Positions 38,106 to 49,100 of a DNA stretch of 64,000 bases are shown here, piece after piece. A model generated the notes under the pieces. It saw only the letters and a list, made by a program, of their open reading frames with translations. It made no database searches and was not told the origin of the DNA. Source of the DNA: Phylloscopus collybita (lineage: Eukaryota; Chordata; Aves; Passeriformes; Phylloscopidae); NCBI GenBank assembly GCA_027886175.1, contig JAJNNQ010000024.1, positions 5,812,001-5,876,000 on the forward strand. The letters run 5' to 3'. Made by a program: the position numbers and the translations under genes. Numbering within the stretch: the first letter of the stretch is position 1; each line of letters begins with the position of its first letter.

Positions 38106-38243
38106 ATGGAGTGCTTTAACACCGTGTTCAGTGAGCTGGAGACGCAGGCGAGGGCCGCGCTGGCAGGGGCTGGGGAGGATTGGCATACACTGGGGTATTT
38201 AACTAAGAAGAGCAGGAAACGTGGTTGTGGTTTGACTGTGTAA
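38106..38243 (+). other. Small ORF downstream of the CpG island, possible first coding exon
   Basis: A 45-codon ORF starts MECFNTVFSELETQARAAL. Its codons are GC-rich at third positions (GTG, CTG, GAG, ACG, GCC, GCG) unlike nearby chance frames. Possible donors inside it are TTCA|GTGAGC and CTGGG|GTATTT. It matches no protein family that I recognise. It may be the start of a spliced gene driven by the CpG island, or coincidence. Confidence 0.2.
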
Positions 38244-39543
38244 GTTGTACTTGTGAAATATAAAGCAATCTGAGCATCTGTCCCTGTCTAAAACAAGGGA
38301 CAAAGTCTCTATTCAGCACTCCATGTACTTGAGGTGGCTTTTGAGAAGGCAGGAGGGCATTGGAATGTAGGTAAGATTTTAAAATATCATTTCTTACTAC
38401 TAATTTTTTTTTTCCTCTGTTGTTTGTACCTCTCAAGATCTCAGTACTTGCAGCTCCCCAGCCTCACTGGGTGAGCAGGGCTGGTGCTGACCAGAGTTGT
38501 CACAGCAGTCTTGGAGAAGGATCACGTGCGCTGGGCTGTGCGGTGCTGCACTGACCCTGCGTGGGATGGAGGTGACAAAACCACCTCCTCTCCCTCTCTC
38601 AGCTCCAGGAGGTGCCAGGCAGCTCCAAAGCAAACTGGCACTTCTGTTAGCTGGATCTGAGCTGTGATGAGTTCAAGCAAGTTTATTTCAAGGCTGCCAG
38701 GCCCTATAAGGAGAAAACTGTTCAGTCTTTCTCTCTTCCCATTCTCCCCTCCTTCCCCTTTCCTGATTTGCTTTGCTCCACAGCTCTGATTTTCATCCCT
38801 CAGACAGTAGTGTGTGATTCCTTGTGCAGTTAACAAAGGGATTCCTCTTCTCCCTTCCCCTCCTTTCCCCTCCCCTCCTGTCCTCCAGCCTAGGACCTCA
38901 GGATGAGGTGCTGGCTGCCTTCTTCCCTTAGCTCCTGGTTTTCCAACTATAAACATGAGATAAAAGATTAATTACCTGAGATAATTAATTAATTAGTATT
39001 TCTTCCACACTTCGAAAACTAGATATATATATAAAAAAATAAATACTTGCCCAAATGCAAGGGACCATCAATGAAAGAGGTTTGAAACAGTCCAATAGTA
39101 ACAGATATTTATGTGTGTGAGAAATGAAGTCCTGCTTTGCTGTTACAGACACATCTTGCTTGGGAAACTGTTTTGGGTTCAAAATGACCGCAGTTTACTG
39201 GCTGTTAAAGTAGACATGGAAGACAAATCCTCAACCTGAGAACACTTAGCTTGAACTTTTCCCACCTTAAATTCCAGTATTTTGCATATGTCTAAGCTGA
39301 TGGATCACCTCAAGCTTCAGAGGTGAACTTCTTGATGACAGAGAATGCAAGCCCTGTATTAAGCAGAGCTAACTCTGCTTTACTCTTTGATGTTGAGGTA
39401 ATTCAATACTGTTTTGCTTATCACTGGCATTCTCCTTGAAGGGATCTCTTTTTGTGTCTGGCTGGGGAGCAGTGCTGCTCTGTCTTGAGCCCACCTGGCC
39501 ATGAGTCAGTTCAGGCTGCCTCCAAAGTAGTAGATGAATGTGA

Positions 39544-39547
<4 letters not shown>

Positions 39548-39576
<29 letters not shown>
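39548..39576. repeat. Poly-T tract, 29 nt, ending TTTTGCAG
   Basis: The homopolymer runs directly into GCAG, so it resembles a strong splice acceptor on the plus strand. No exon-like sequence follows, so it is listed only as a repeat. Confidence 0.9.
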
Positions 39577-39578
<2 letters not shown>

Positions 39579-40718
39579 AGGCACAGCTTTGCTGCTGTTG
39601 GTTGGTGATGTGTGTCTGTGGGGCAACTATCTTCCAGTGACTGCCAGACTAGAAACAACTGGGGCGCAAATCCTTATTTCGTGGCTATAGACTGTTTCCT
39701 GTGGCTTTGTACTGTGAAAGATGGGGAAACCAGGCTCAGCCAAGAGTGACTTGCTTAGCAGACGCTTGCTGTCATACAAATTAGCCACAGCTTTTGCATC
39801 TTGGAGTGCTGCCAGCACAGAACCAGCTATTGCATGAAATGTCTACCACCAGCCATGATCTAAACCCAAAGTGAGAAGATTCATCGCTCTTCGAGCATTG
39901 CCTTAGCAGTTAGCGCTTCTCGCGGTGTCAAGCGTGTTTTTCATCTTTAAACCCAAACCATGAAATGCAGCTCTGAGTTTCAGATAAATGGGTGTAACAG
40001 GAAGAAAGGAAAAGTCTTAATTTAGTGAGGGGAAAATATCATCCGTGTATAGGAGGTATCTTGCTTTAAAGTGGGAAGAGAAGCTAGTATTTATTAGTGC
40101 TGCCCATCTGGTGCATAGCAATGAATACCTTCAAAACTGTATTTTAAGTAATTTTAGGCCTAGATTATCTATATATATAACAATATTGTATTATAAACAA
40201 CAGTAGATACAATTGGTTTGAGCTATTAGTGGATAAAAAGCAATAGCATTCGATAAGCAGCATCTCTGACTTTCCACTGCCCCAGCCAGGATTTTAAATT
40301 CATAATTGTACTAATGTACTTTGACTAATGAAACATGGTACTTTTTCCTTGCCTGAAAATATTCCCTTCTGAAATTTTCCTGAGTTGCAGAGTTCTTACT
40401 TAAGAAGTAACTCACTTGAATGTGAAATAAACAACTGAAATTTATGAAACTCATACTTGAGTAAGTTAGGGTATAAAGTTGTTTTCAGTCACTGGTGTCC
40501 TTTATGTGTGGGGGATTTGACACCAGAAAGTCTGTTTTGGATTTGGCTGGCAATCTTGGCTGTTCCCAGCCCTTGCTGCTGACTTCTGTTTGCTCTGTTC
40601 TCTGTAATCTTTCCTCTTAGCCAAGATCAATATCATCAAAAATATATTTTTTTTGGATTACTTTATGATGGCTAGAAATACTAAATAAAAAAAACCAAAC
40701 CATTTATGTTTCTTTTAG

Positions 40719-40815
40719 AGGTTTAACTTTCCTGGTTGAGGAGCGAAGCAAGAAACTTGATCCTGGTTCTCCAGAAGACAATGAAAAATCTGAAAAAAAA
40801 AATTACTTGGTTTAA
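40719..40815 (+). other. Exon-like ORF segment after a splice-acceptor-like site
   Basis: After TTTCTTTTAG, one base and then 31 codons run to TAA, reading GLTFLVEERSKKLDPGSPED and a lysine- and glutamate-rich end. The composition looks protein-like, and phase 2 from the donor CTGGG|GTATTT in the 38106 ORF would join in frame. No homologue is recognised, so coincidence is quite possible. Confidence 0.12.
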
Positions 40816-41032
40816 TTAATTTCAGGATTTCACAGGGGAGGAGATATCAACGTGCTGCTGGTAATTTTTGGCAGTTCTGCTATTGGTAGTACTGTCCCTG
40901 TAGTGGGACTCACACAAGTGTTAGAATTCTTCTTAACCTTTACAGGGCTGCTGCAAAGGTTTCCTCTCACTTTCTTGCAGGATTTACTCTTTGATGTGCA
41001 GAGTCCCAAAAAGCCCTTCTTTGGTGGTGCAT

Positions 41033-41066
41033 TTTTTTTTTTTCTGTTTTTTTCTTTTTTTTTTTT
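41033..41066. repeat. T-rich low-complexity tract
   Basis: T runs broken by C or G. It inflates an otherwise unsupported 104-codon plus-strand frame at 40852-41166. Confidence 0.85.
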
Positions 41067-44000
41067 CTGCAGCTACAGCAGTGATTTTTTGTTTCTCTTC
41101 TGTGAGGGGAATCTGACGTGCAAAGGTCGAGTAGTAATGTGTACTTGCCTAGAAATGACGTGCTGAGTTTGTAACTGCTGGAGAAAACAATTTGGCACGG
41201 AGCTGTTTCCATGCACCTCCCCAGCAGCGAGAACAATCAGGCACCAGCTGAAGACAGCGACTGCCAAAAGCACATTTGGATGAGGTGGGTGTTTCTGGGT
41301 GGTACAGTCATGTGTTAACAAGTGTGACTGCATCACTAAAACAAATGTATGTTTTGAGTCCCCGAGCTCTTTGTAAGGGATATGCCATCCTCAGGAGAAA
41401 AGGACACCAATAAAGCATCTGGCAGGGAGGAAAGGCAAGGAAATGAGTACAGCATAATAGGTGTATCTAACTGCTTGTTGTTAGTAAAAACCATCCACCT
41501 GAGCTGGATATTGTGTTCACAGCTGCTTCAGGAACCATTCTTTGTGAAAGCTGAAGTGGGAGTGGGTCAGCTGCTCCAAATCTGGTTCTCCGGGTGTTGG
41601 AAGAAACCTAAACTGATCGGTGGGCAGCAAACAGCAATGGGGAGGGCAGCAGGGATAGGGACCCAGGAAGCTTTGTGCACACTCTGGAGGACATGTAAAC
41701 CTTTTCCCCTAAAGGCACACAGAGAGTCTTCTAACAGAGGTGGGAAACCAGACACGTTTTTTTTCTCCTTGCTGAGACTGAGCTCTCACAGGGCACAGAG
41801 CTACTTGCAAAAACTCTTAGCTCCAGTGCATAAAACCTTGCTCCATTGTGCTCCTTGAACCTGGTGCTAAGGTCCGGTGGAAGCCCGTGTGCTTCATGGG
41901 GAGGGAAAGCAGCATCCTGCAGGCATCTTAACATCTATCCATTTTGAAAGGGGAATTCTTGTTGTGTTTTTTTTCTGTACACATCACATGCATGGGTAAA
42001 TGCTAGAGATGAAATGATGCTGTGTGGTGCTGTGTGGGGAAGTGTTTGGCACAGTGGGTTCTGTAAGGGAACCAGTGATGAGTTGCAGTCAGACACCAAG
42101 AAATGATGCTCCACAAGCCGCAAGTGCTTTTAATGGAATAACTGCCCACTTGTTTGATCAGATTTCTGGTAGTTGCCTCTCCCACCACTGTGTTGAAGGG
42201 TGAGCAGATACAGCTCAGTGAAAATGATACAAAAGAAACCACCCTGCATCTTGAGAAATGTTTTGCAGCTTAATTAGTTTCAGAGTATAATACTGCTAGC
42301 AGTGCATATGACAGCTATTTTCTGTTTATCTACATATGATTCCTTTGAGCTTCACCCATTATTTAAATGGGTATTTTAAGTAACTTTTCTCCTGAAAAGC
42401 AGCCCCTATTTTTCCTTCCCATTTGGTTTCACAGGATATTGTCAAACATCTTTCGAGTAAGAGGATAAACAACATAGTCTGTACTCCAGCAGCCATAAAG
42501 GGAGAGGCAGAGGGAGAGGGATGGATTCCCCCAAGACACCCAGGGTTATGACTCAGGAAATGTGGGAAACAGAGGTCTTCAAGAGTGAATGATTCAGTGA
42601 GGTTTTCTGTGCTGCCTCCTGCTAATCTGCTAATCCTTTTGGAAAGCTAAATTTCATGGCTCTTTCTGAGACAGCAGAGCACAGCTGATGCTGAGAGCAA
42701 TTTTTTTTTTTTTTTCTCTCAGCATAATGCAGCCAGTGCTGAGGTCACGGGGGCTGCGGAGGCTGTGCTCTGACTGCAATGGTAATAAAGTGTGCTGGCT
42801 TGCACTGAGCATGAGCCAATTCCACTCTGTCGCATCCCAGTGTCTTCAAAATTTAGCTGTGCCACTGCTGTGCTAGAGCTCCATGGTGTGACAAGTGAGC
42901 TTTCCATTTGGTTCCTGGCTGTGCTGAAATCAGCAGCAAAGCAAATGCGCCGTTTCTGGTAACTCTGAATAGCATTTCATTTGGACCTTGATGTGGAAGC
43001 AGAATACAGTAAGTTGCAAGTGACAGGAACAAATTAGTTCAGTATTTCAAGTTTCAAACCTCGTCACCTTGCAGGAATGCACCCTTTTGACAGTTGTTGT
43101 GTCAGCTGGTAGCCAGCGGGGAAAATACAAAAATTATTACAAACTCCAGAGTTTGTAATAAAGAGGAGGGAGAGGGGGAGAGAGGAGTGACAGTAATGAC
43201 TTTTTTTCCAGTGCTTTTCTTTTTTTGTCTAATGCAAACCACTGAAAGTCTCTTGGAAGAGCAACTGCAAGGGCCAGTGACACCCTTCCCCAACTAAAGG
43301 TGACCATGGTGCTGTCATGTCTCAGTTCCTTTGTGGTGTCTCTAGGCTGGTGGCCCAGGTGCCAAATGGGAGCACCTTTGCAGGAGATTGCTGCTGCTGA
43401 CAGTGGGGTCTGTAGTCCCTGTAAGGAGCCTCAAGTCCCTGTTCATGTGAGGCAGCACTGAATGTCTGACAGAGAATTTGAAGCTGGGCTCTTAGTGACA
43501 CAGCCTGAATCTGTTTGTCCTGAAAATTGCAAAACCTGGGCTTTGGTGTGTCTTTAAACAACTTCATGGCTTGGCATCTAGAGCATGTCAATCAGGATTG
43601 GCCATCTTTCAGGCCTTGGAAAGGATTTGTTCATAGGGGTCATCTTTGACTAAATAAGTTAGGGTGGACTGGAGTTCCTGTAATGCCTTTTTTACTCTGC
43701 TGGGAATGGGGATATGGATGGATGCTCTGGGGGAAGGAGGGGTTTCGAGGTGAGCTTCTCCGTGAGCATCCCACAGGATCCCCTGTGCAGGTGTGCAGTG
43801 CATACTGAGGTCACTCCCTCTGCCTCTGCTGCAGAAGGTGCTGCACAGCCTTTTCCAGAGACCCAAGCTGCTAGCACTGTGGTGCTTTCTCACTTGCCTG
43901 GAAAGGGAGCATAGCGCTGGTGCTTGAGGCAGTTGAGAAAAGGCTCAGGGGCACCAGGCTTCTGAGGGTGGAGGGCTGAACATGTTGAGCTGGAGCTGTC

Positions 44001-44993
44001 AGCCCCAGTCCTTCAAACCTCACTAAGCCACCCTCTGTCAGCAGTGCTCAGCCCTGGCATGAACTGTGCTTGGTTTGGTGCTGCAGGTCACAGACTCTGT
44101 GCCTGGCCAGGTGTGAGGACATGGAGAAAGGAGTGTCTCCTTGTCTCCTTCTTCTCTCCCTTCTAATATCTCCACAAGGAGAACCATCGGCTCTTTATGA
44201 GCTTTCCCCATGGAAGCAGTGTCTCAGAGCACCAGGCACTCTGTGTACCCAGCTCTCTGGAGGTGCCCCAGATGTTTGGCTGTTTTCCTTGGGGTTATGC
44301 TCACACCTGCTGTGGGTGTGCAATAGCAGAAGGCTCCCAGCACTGGCTTGCTATGAAACTGATAACCCGTGAGAGCCCCATGCCTGCTGCCGGGGTGCTG
44401 TGTAACACTGGGAAGCCCATCTATGGGACAAGGCAGAGCTGCAGCTCACTCAGCTGACTGACATAGGATGATGGTAGATATATTTAAAGCTACTGCTCTT
44501 GGCTGTGAATGGCTTGGCTCTATGCTGCAGGCCAGTGCCAGACTGTTGAAATCATGTTGTCATTCCATGGTGTATTTTCTGTCTTATATCAGTAAGGTTT
44601 GAAACATGTGTATTGTTTTACTTAATATTTCATTGATGACTGAGGGTTACTTTAAAAAAAAGTTTTGTTTCTTTGTCTACTTCAAGTGGGTATTTCCTTC
44701 ATATTTAAGGTAATACCTTATGCTTCAAGCTAGGCAGCTGTGCAAATCCCAGCTGGATCAGAGCCACAATATGCTACCTCTTTTTCTAGAGTAAAACCAA
44801 TCCCAGATGATCCATCACTTTAAAATTTGGGCAATTAATGCTCCCAAAATTACCTATACAAAAAAAAAGTCATTATAATGTAAATGCAGAGTCCTGGTGC
44901 TTTGCCTTAAATACAACAAATGCCATCTCAGTTATATAAATTTATACAGGTTAAAAAACAATGACTATGTTCTCCTTATATGAACAAAAGCTC

Positions 44994-46097
44994 TTAAAGG
45001 TACTGCCCGCAGCGTACAAGCTTCTGGAAGGCTTTCTTGAAATCTTCATTAAAGATTGTGTAGATTAAAGGGTTAATAAGGGAGTTTATATAGCCCAGCC
45101 ATGCTAGGAAATTTGACATGTCTTCTGAGATATGACATGTTTCACAGGTATTAACAACAACTTCTTTTACAAAGAACGGGAGCCAGCAGATCACAAATGC
45201 CCCCAAGATCAACCCCAGCGTCGTCGCTGCCTTTCGCTCTCTCGTGCTGGAGATCCTCTGTTTTTTCCAGGACTTCTCGTGCTTGGATTCAGACCTGGGG
45301 CTTCGTAGGGTGATGTTGATTTTATCGGAGCTCACCAGGGGATCTGAGGTCTTCTCTGTTGTGCTGGGCATTGAAGCTGATTTGGTGCTTCTTTCACCTG
45401 CGTCCAAAAGGACTTGTCCATTCACCCCCTCCTCCCTCACGATCCGGCTGACGCTCCTCCTGTGAAATGTCTTTGCTGCCTTGTAGATCTTGTAGTAAAG
45501 AATCAGGATCAAGGCCAGGGGGATGTAGAAGGCGCCAAACGTGGAGTAAATGGTGAAAACAATGTGGTCGTGTTTGATGATGCATTCGTCGTCCCTGCTG
45601 GTTGTCTGGTGCCTCCAGAACAAAGGCGGCATGGAGATAAAAATGGATATGATCCACACAACGGCTATCATGATGCCAGCGTGCTTAGGTGTCCTTTTGC
45701 GGGCATATTCCACGGCATCCGTGATCGCCCTGTACCGGTCCAAAGCAATGGCGGAGAGGTGCAGGATAGAACAAGTGCAGCACGTGATGTCCACGCTCAG
45801 CCAAATGTCACACACCACCTGCCCCATGATCCAGGTCTCCTTTACAATGTAGACAATGCTGAAGGGCATCACCAGGACTGCCACAAGGAAGTCAGTCACT
45901 GCAAGAGAGCAGATGAGATAGTTGGCGGGGTGGTGGAGCTTTCTTGTCACAATGATTGCAGTCATCACCAGAGAATTGATGGCCGTTGTCATTAGAGCAA
46001 GCACAGACAGGGTAATGGAAATGAGAATCTTGGATGTCGCCCATTTGAAAGGTTCTTCTGAGGTACTGTTTTGTTCAGTTGAGTTTATTAAATCCAT
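44994..46097 (-). CDS. HTR1F: 5-hydroxytryptamine receptor 1F
   Basis: Intronless 367-aa class A GPCR; human 5-HT1F is 366 aa. The match is near-continuous through the seven membrane segments, differing mainly in the N-terminus and third intracellular loop. Visible landmarks: N-glycosylation sites N5 and N10; D69 (2.50) in TM2; C96 and C172 for the loop disulphide; D103 (3.32), which binds the amine; DRY at 120-122; CWLPFF at 304-309 in TM6; NPLIY at 342-346 in TM7; and C363 in the short tail. 5-HT1F binds serotonin at the plasma membrane and inhibits adenylate cyclase through Gi/o. The third loop (about 205-287) is the long Ser/Thr/Arg-rich loop typical of 5-HT1 receptors. The tail ends VRCGQYL, longer and different from the mammalian ending. 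The ORF is intact. Confidence 0.98.
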   Translation of the reverse strand: MDLINSTEQNSTSEEPFKWATSKILISITLSVLALMTTAINSLVMTAIIVTRKLHHPANYLICSLAVTDFLVAVLVMPFSIVYIVKETWIMGQVVCDIWLSVDITCCTCSILHLSAIALDRYRAITDAVEYARKRTPKHAGIMIAVVWIISIFISMPPLFWRHQTTSRDDECIIKHDHIVFTIYSTFGAFYIPLALILILYYKIYKAAKTFHRRSVSRIVREEGVNGQVLLDAGERSTKSASMPSTTEKTSDPLVSSDKINITLRSPRSESKHEKSWKKQRISSTRERKAATTLGLILGAFVICWLPFFVKEVVVNTCETCHISEDMSNFLAWLGYINSLINPLIYTIFNEDFKKAFQKLVRCGQYL

Positions 46098-46137
46098 GTT
46101 CCCTTTTAAAGATGATCTTTACCCGTAGCAGTTACCT
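46098..46137 (-). other. HTR1F: HTR1F 5' UTR end with splice acceptor
   Basis: Read on the minus strand, TTTTACTTTTCCCACAG lies just before a 38-nt leader (46098-46135) that runs into the ATG. The pyrimidine tract plus CAG is a good acceptor, so the coding exon is preceded by an intron and at least one non-coding exon at higher coordinates, as known for mammalian HTR1F. The upstream exon is not identified. Confidence 0.65.
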
Positions 46138-49100
46138 GTGGGAAAAGTAAAAACATTCAGATAATGCACCCTTGATTTTTTTTGTCATCTTAAAATACAG
46201 CGGGCCTCGAGCTTACGAGAAGTTCGGACTTATCAGCAGAAGTTATTCTGGCTCCAAACTCCAGCCTGGTTCCTTGAGTGGCTAAAAATACTTACTTCCC
46301 CTCCAGCTAAAAGCACTTATTCCGAATGCTTCGTAGAGGAGTCCTGAAACTGGTTAAATGTGAACAACCTCATCCTAAAGTAAGCACTAATACTACTTTT
46401 AGGCTTGTGCTGTCCGCTCCACTAAGCAATGTAATGACTCTTGAAAACATTAATCCAGCAGGCTTAATGCTTATTTTCCCCATATAAACTCATTTTCCTC
46501 CATCAATAAGTGACTCATTCCTCATGTATTAGCCAAACATGGGATTTCTTAACTGGGACATAGCTCTGAAGAGAAAACAGAAATGTGAGACATTGCCATG
46601 TGTCCTAGGGTGACACCATACCAACAAGAGAAGAAAAGAATTGTGTGATGAAAGTCTCATTTTACGTCTTCCTCTTACACATCTCTAAAATGAAACGGCT
46701 TAATATGTTTTAAAGCTTCAAATGGTTCACTTACTGTCTAATTGCAGTATTATGCATGCATTCGAGTCCTGAGAACATCTCTACTTTTCCTCAAGTTTTG
46801 CTGTTCTGTGGTTTCTGCCAAAGAAAACTGAAGAAAACTTGGACGCTACTCGTTCTGCTAATGACTCTCTATGGAAATAGCCTAACTCTGTGGTTCTGCA
46901 GGAAGGGAAATGCAGGGAAATGCTGATGAAATAAGTTCTTGGTTGTGTTCTGGGGATAGGTTCTTGTTAAGAAGAGTTTCTGAGTACCCTGCAGAGTGCA
47001 GCTGAATTGGAGTTTCCAGGCTTTACTGTGAGTGACAAGCTCCACTCTAAAGAGGATCAAGTTTCATGCTCTAGTGAGTGTTGACCTGCAATTTCCTACA
47101 TTGATGAACACCTAAGTGGGGTTATGTCTGACAGATTTTTGAGTGTAGTGAGTGAGTTGCACTTGTGTTACATTGCATGCCACATGGAGGGAAATATGTG
47201 AAATTAGTGAATAATTTTTCTTTCAGAAATGTGTTTTGTTAACATAACTAAGGCTTTTTGATATTATGCTGGAGTGGCTGAAAAAGAATGTCATTTACTG
47301 TTTATAACCTTGGACCAAACTCACTCATTTGGTTTGATATTTTAGCCTGGGCAGTGCTTAAATATGCTACTGTCTACTCAAAAATGTTTTTAGCCCTGGT
47401 TGACCAACATTTAATTGAATGGAAGCACAAGGACAGGAAATGTATTTTATGGGGTGATATTTACACATGCTGAGCAGATTCCTGTCTTGTACATGAGCTG
47501 ATCACAACTAATGTGTGTGCTTTCTGTGCTCCTTTCTCTGAACTTGAAACACCTTACACATGTAAAAATAGATCTTTCATTGTGTCAGTGTCACCTAAAA
47601 ACCTCCTGAATCCACACTAATTTCTATTTTGCAGATATTTTTGTCTATAGCTAGCTGCCTTCTAGGGAAAGAACAGACACATATGCTATTATCTGGTGGG
47701 TGTTCAACCTCTGCTAAATAAATATTCCTTTTCAAGCTTGTGCAAATACATAGAGAAAAAATGTTTATTGGGAAAAACTAAGGTATCTGTTGACATTCAG
47801 CAGTTGATCATACTTTAAAACAGTTACTCATTATGGTTAATCACCTTATTAATTCCTAACTCTTTGGATATTAGTCCTTAATTGCAAGCAAGGAAAAAGC
47901 AATTTAGAGCTAATGAAAGCTGATTAATTGTTTTTGAAAGATTCTTCAGTTGGAGACCGTGGAGTAAGGAAGATAGTATGGGTAGATTTGTAAAAGTGGT
48001 GTGTGGGAATAAGTAGTTTCCTTAGTGCTGCTGTGATTTGGAGGCTCTTTATGAGAAGCACAGTGGTAGAAATGTTCTGGCTTGCACATTTCTGTGCAGT
48101 GATTATGCCTCTCTGTGTGGAGGCAGAGCCATGCAGAGGGCTGTGTGCTGCTTAAGACTGCCAGTCACAAAATTTGGTGGCTTTTCTGGTCGAGTGGGGT
48201 GGGAATCCTTTTCTATCTGATGGGAATTTGGGCAGCTTTACTGGGTGATCATCAGCTAAAGAGATTGTTTTTTAAATACGTGGAGTTGAAGCATTGACAG
48301 TATTTAAGGACTGCTGCTTATTTCTGTTTTGATAATGGCCAGAATGACCTAATTCTGGATTTTTTTTCTTAAGTGGAACTCAATTCAGTCAGTTGCCATG
48401 GCTGGCTTCTATCCTCAGCAAGCAATCAACCCACTTTTAAGAGAATGAAGGATGATCCTGTAGGCATGCACTGGATTAGGATGCAGGAGAGCTGGCCTCT
48501 GCCCCTCTGCTTTAGCCTTTCCTTGTCAATTTTTGAGCAAATTCATTACAGTGCTTCTGCTAATTCACTGTAAAACAAGAGGAATTCCCTGGAATTTTGG
48601 TTTCTTTTTATTGCTTTCTCTTAGTAGCATGATTTATCTCTTGTGGAATGGGAGGAATTAGCCACTTCTACAAATCTTTTTTTCCTTCCCTTCCAGATCT
48701 GGCATATTAAGGTGACCTGAATGTGAATACTTCCTTGTCTGTAAACACACACATATATCATCTTACTGATCATGTTTAGAAGGCATGGGTGAAAATGTCT
48801 GTGCAGGCTTAGCACAAAAGTAAACATTGAATTTGTCCGGTGGCCACTCGAGGAAAATGGATGTTGTTGGTGGTTCAGCGTTTCCTGAGCATGTGTGTGT
48901 GTTATTAAGCCCATAACCCCCCATTTGTGACTAAGACTTAAAAAATAACAGTGTAATTGCTCTTATTCAGCAGCCTTAGTCTGCCTTTCCAGGTTGGGAA
49001 AACAGTACTATTCTGCCTTTGAAAAATCTGGAAAATAAATGAAAATGCCTAATGCTGGAGAAACATGACTGGGAACACTTTTGGGAAAGGCATCATCAGT

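Larger units (their letters stand above)
38244..44993. other. Intergenic sequence left of HTR1F
   Basis: Besides the exon-like segment at 40719 and the T-rich tracts, nothing is recognised. The stretch 39,880-39,960 has several CpG (TCGCTCTTCG, GCGCTTCTCGCGG) in an otherwise CpG-poor area. No good minus-strand AATAAA for HTR1F was found within 600 bp of its stop. Confidence 0.45.

Noticed and set aside
38522..38956. 144-codon minus-strand ORF rich in Gly, Glu and Arg
   Set aside because: It comes from a pyrimidine-rich plus strand (TCCC and CTCC words); biased composition with no domain.
40852..41166. 104-codon plus-strand frame starting at GTG
   Set aside because: It has no ATG start, runs through a T-rich tract that encodes poly-Phe, and resembles no family.
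45414..45995. 193-codon plus-strand ORF and related frames
   Set aside because: Antisense shadow of the HTR1F coding exon; no independent domain.
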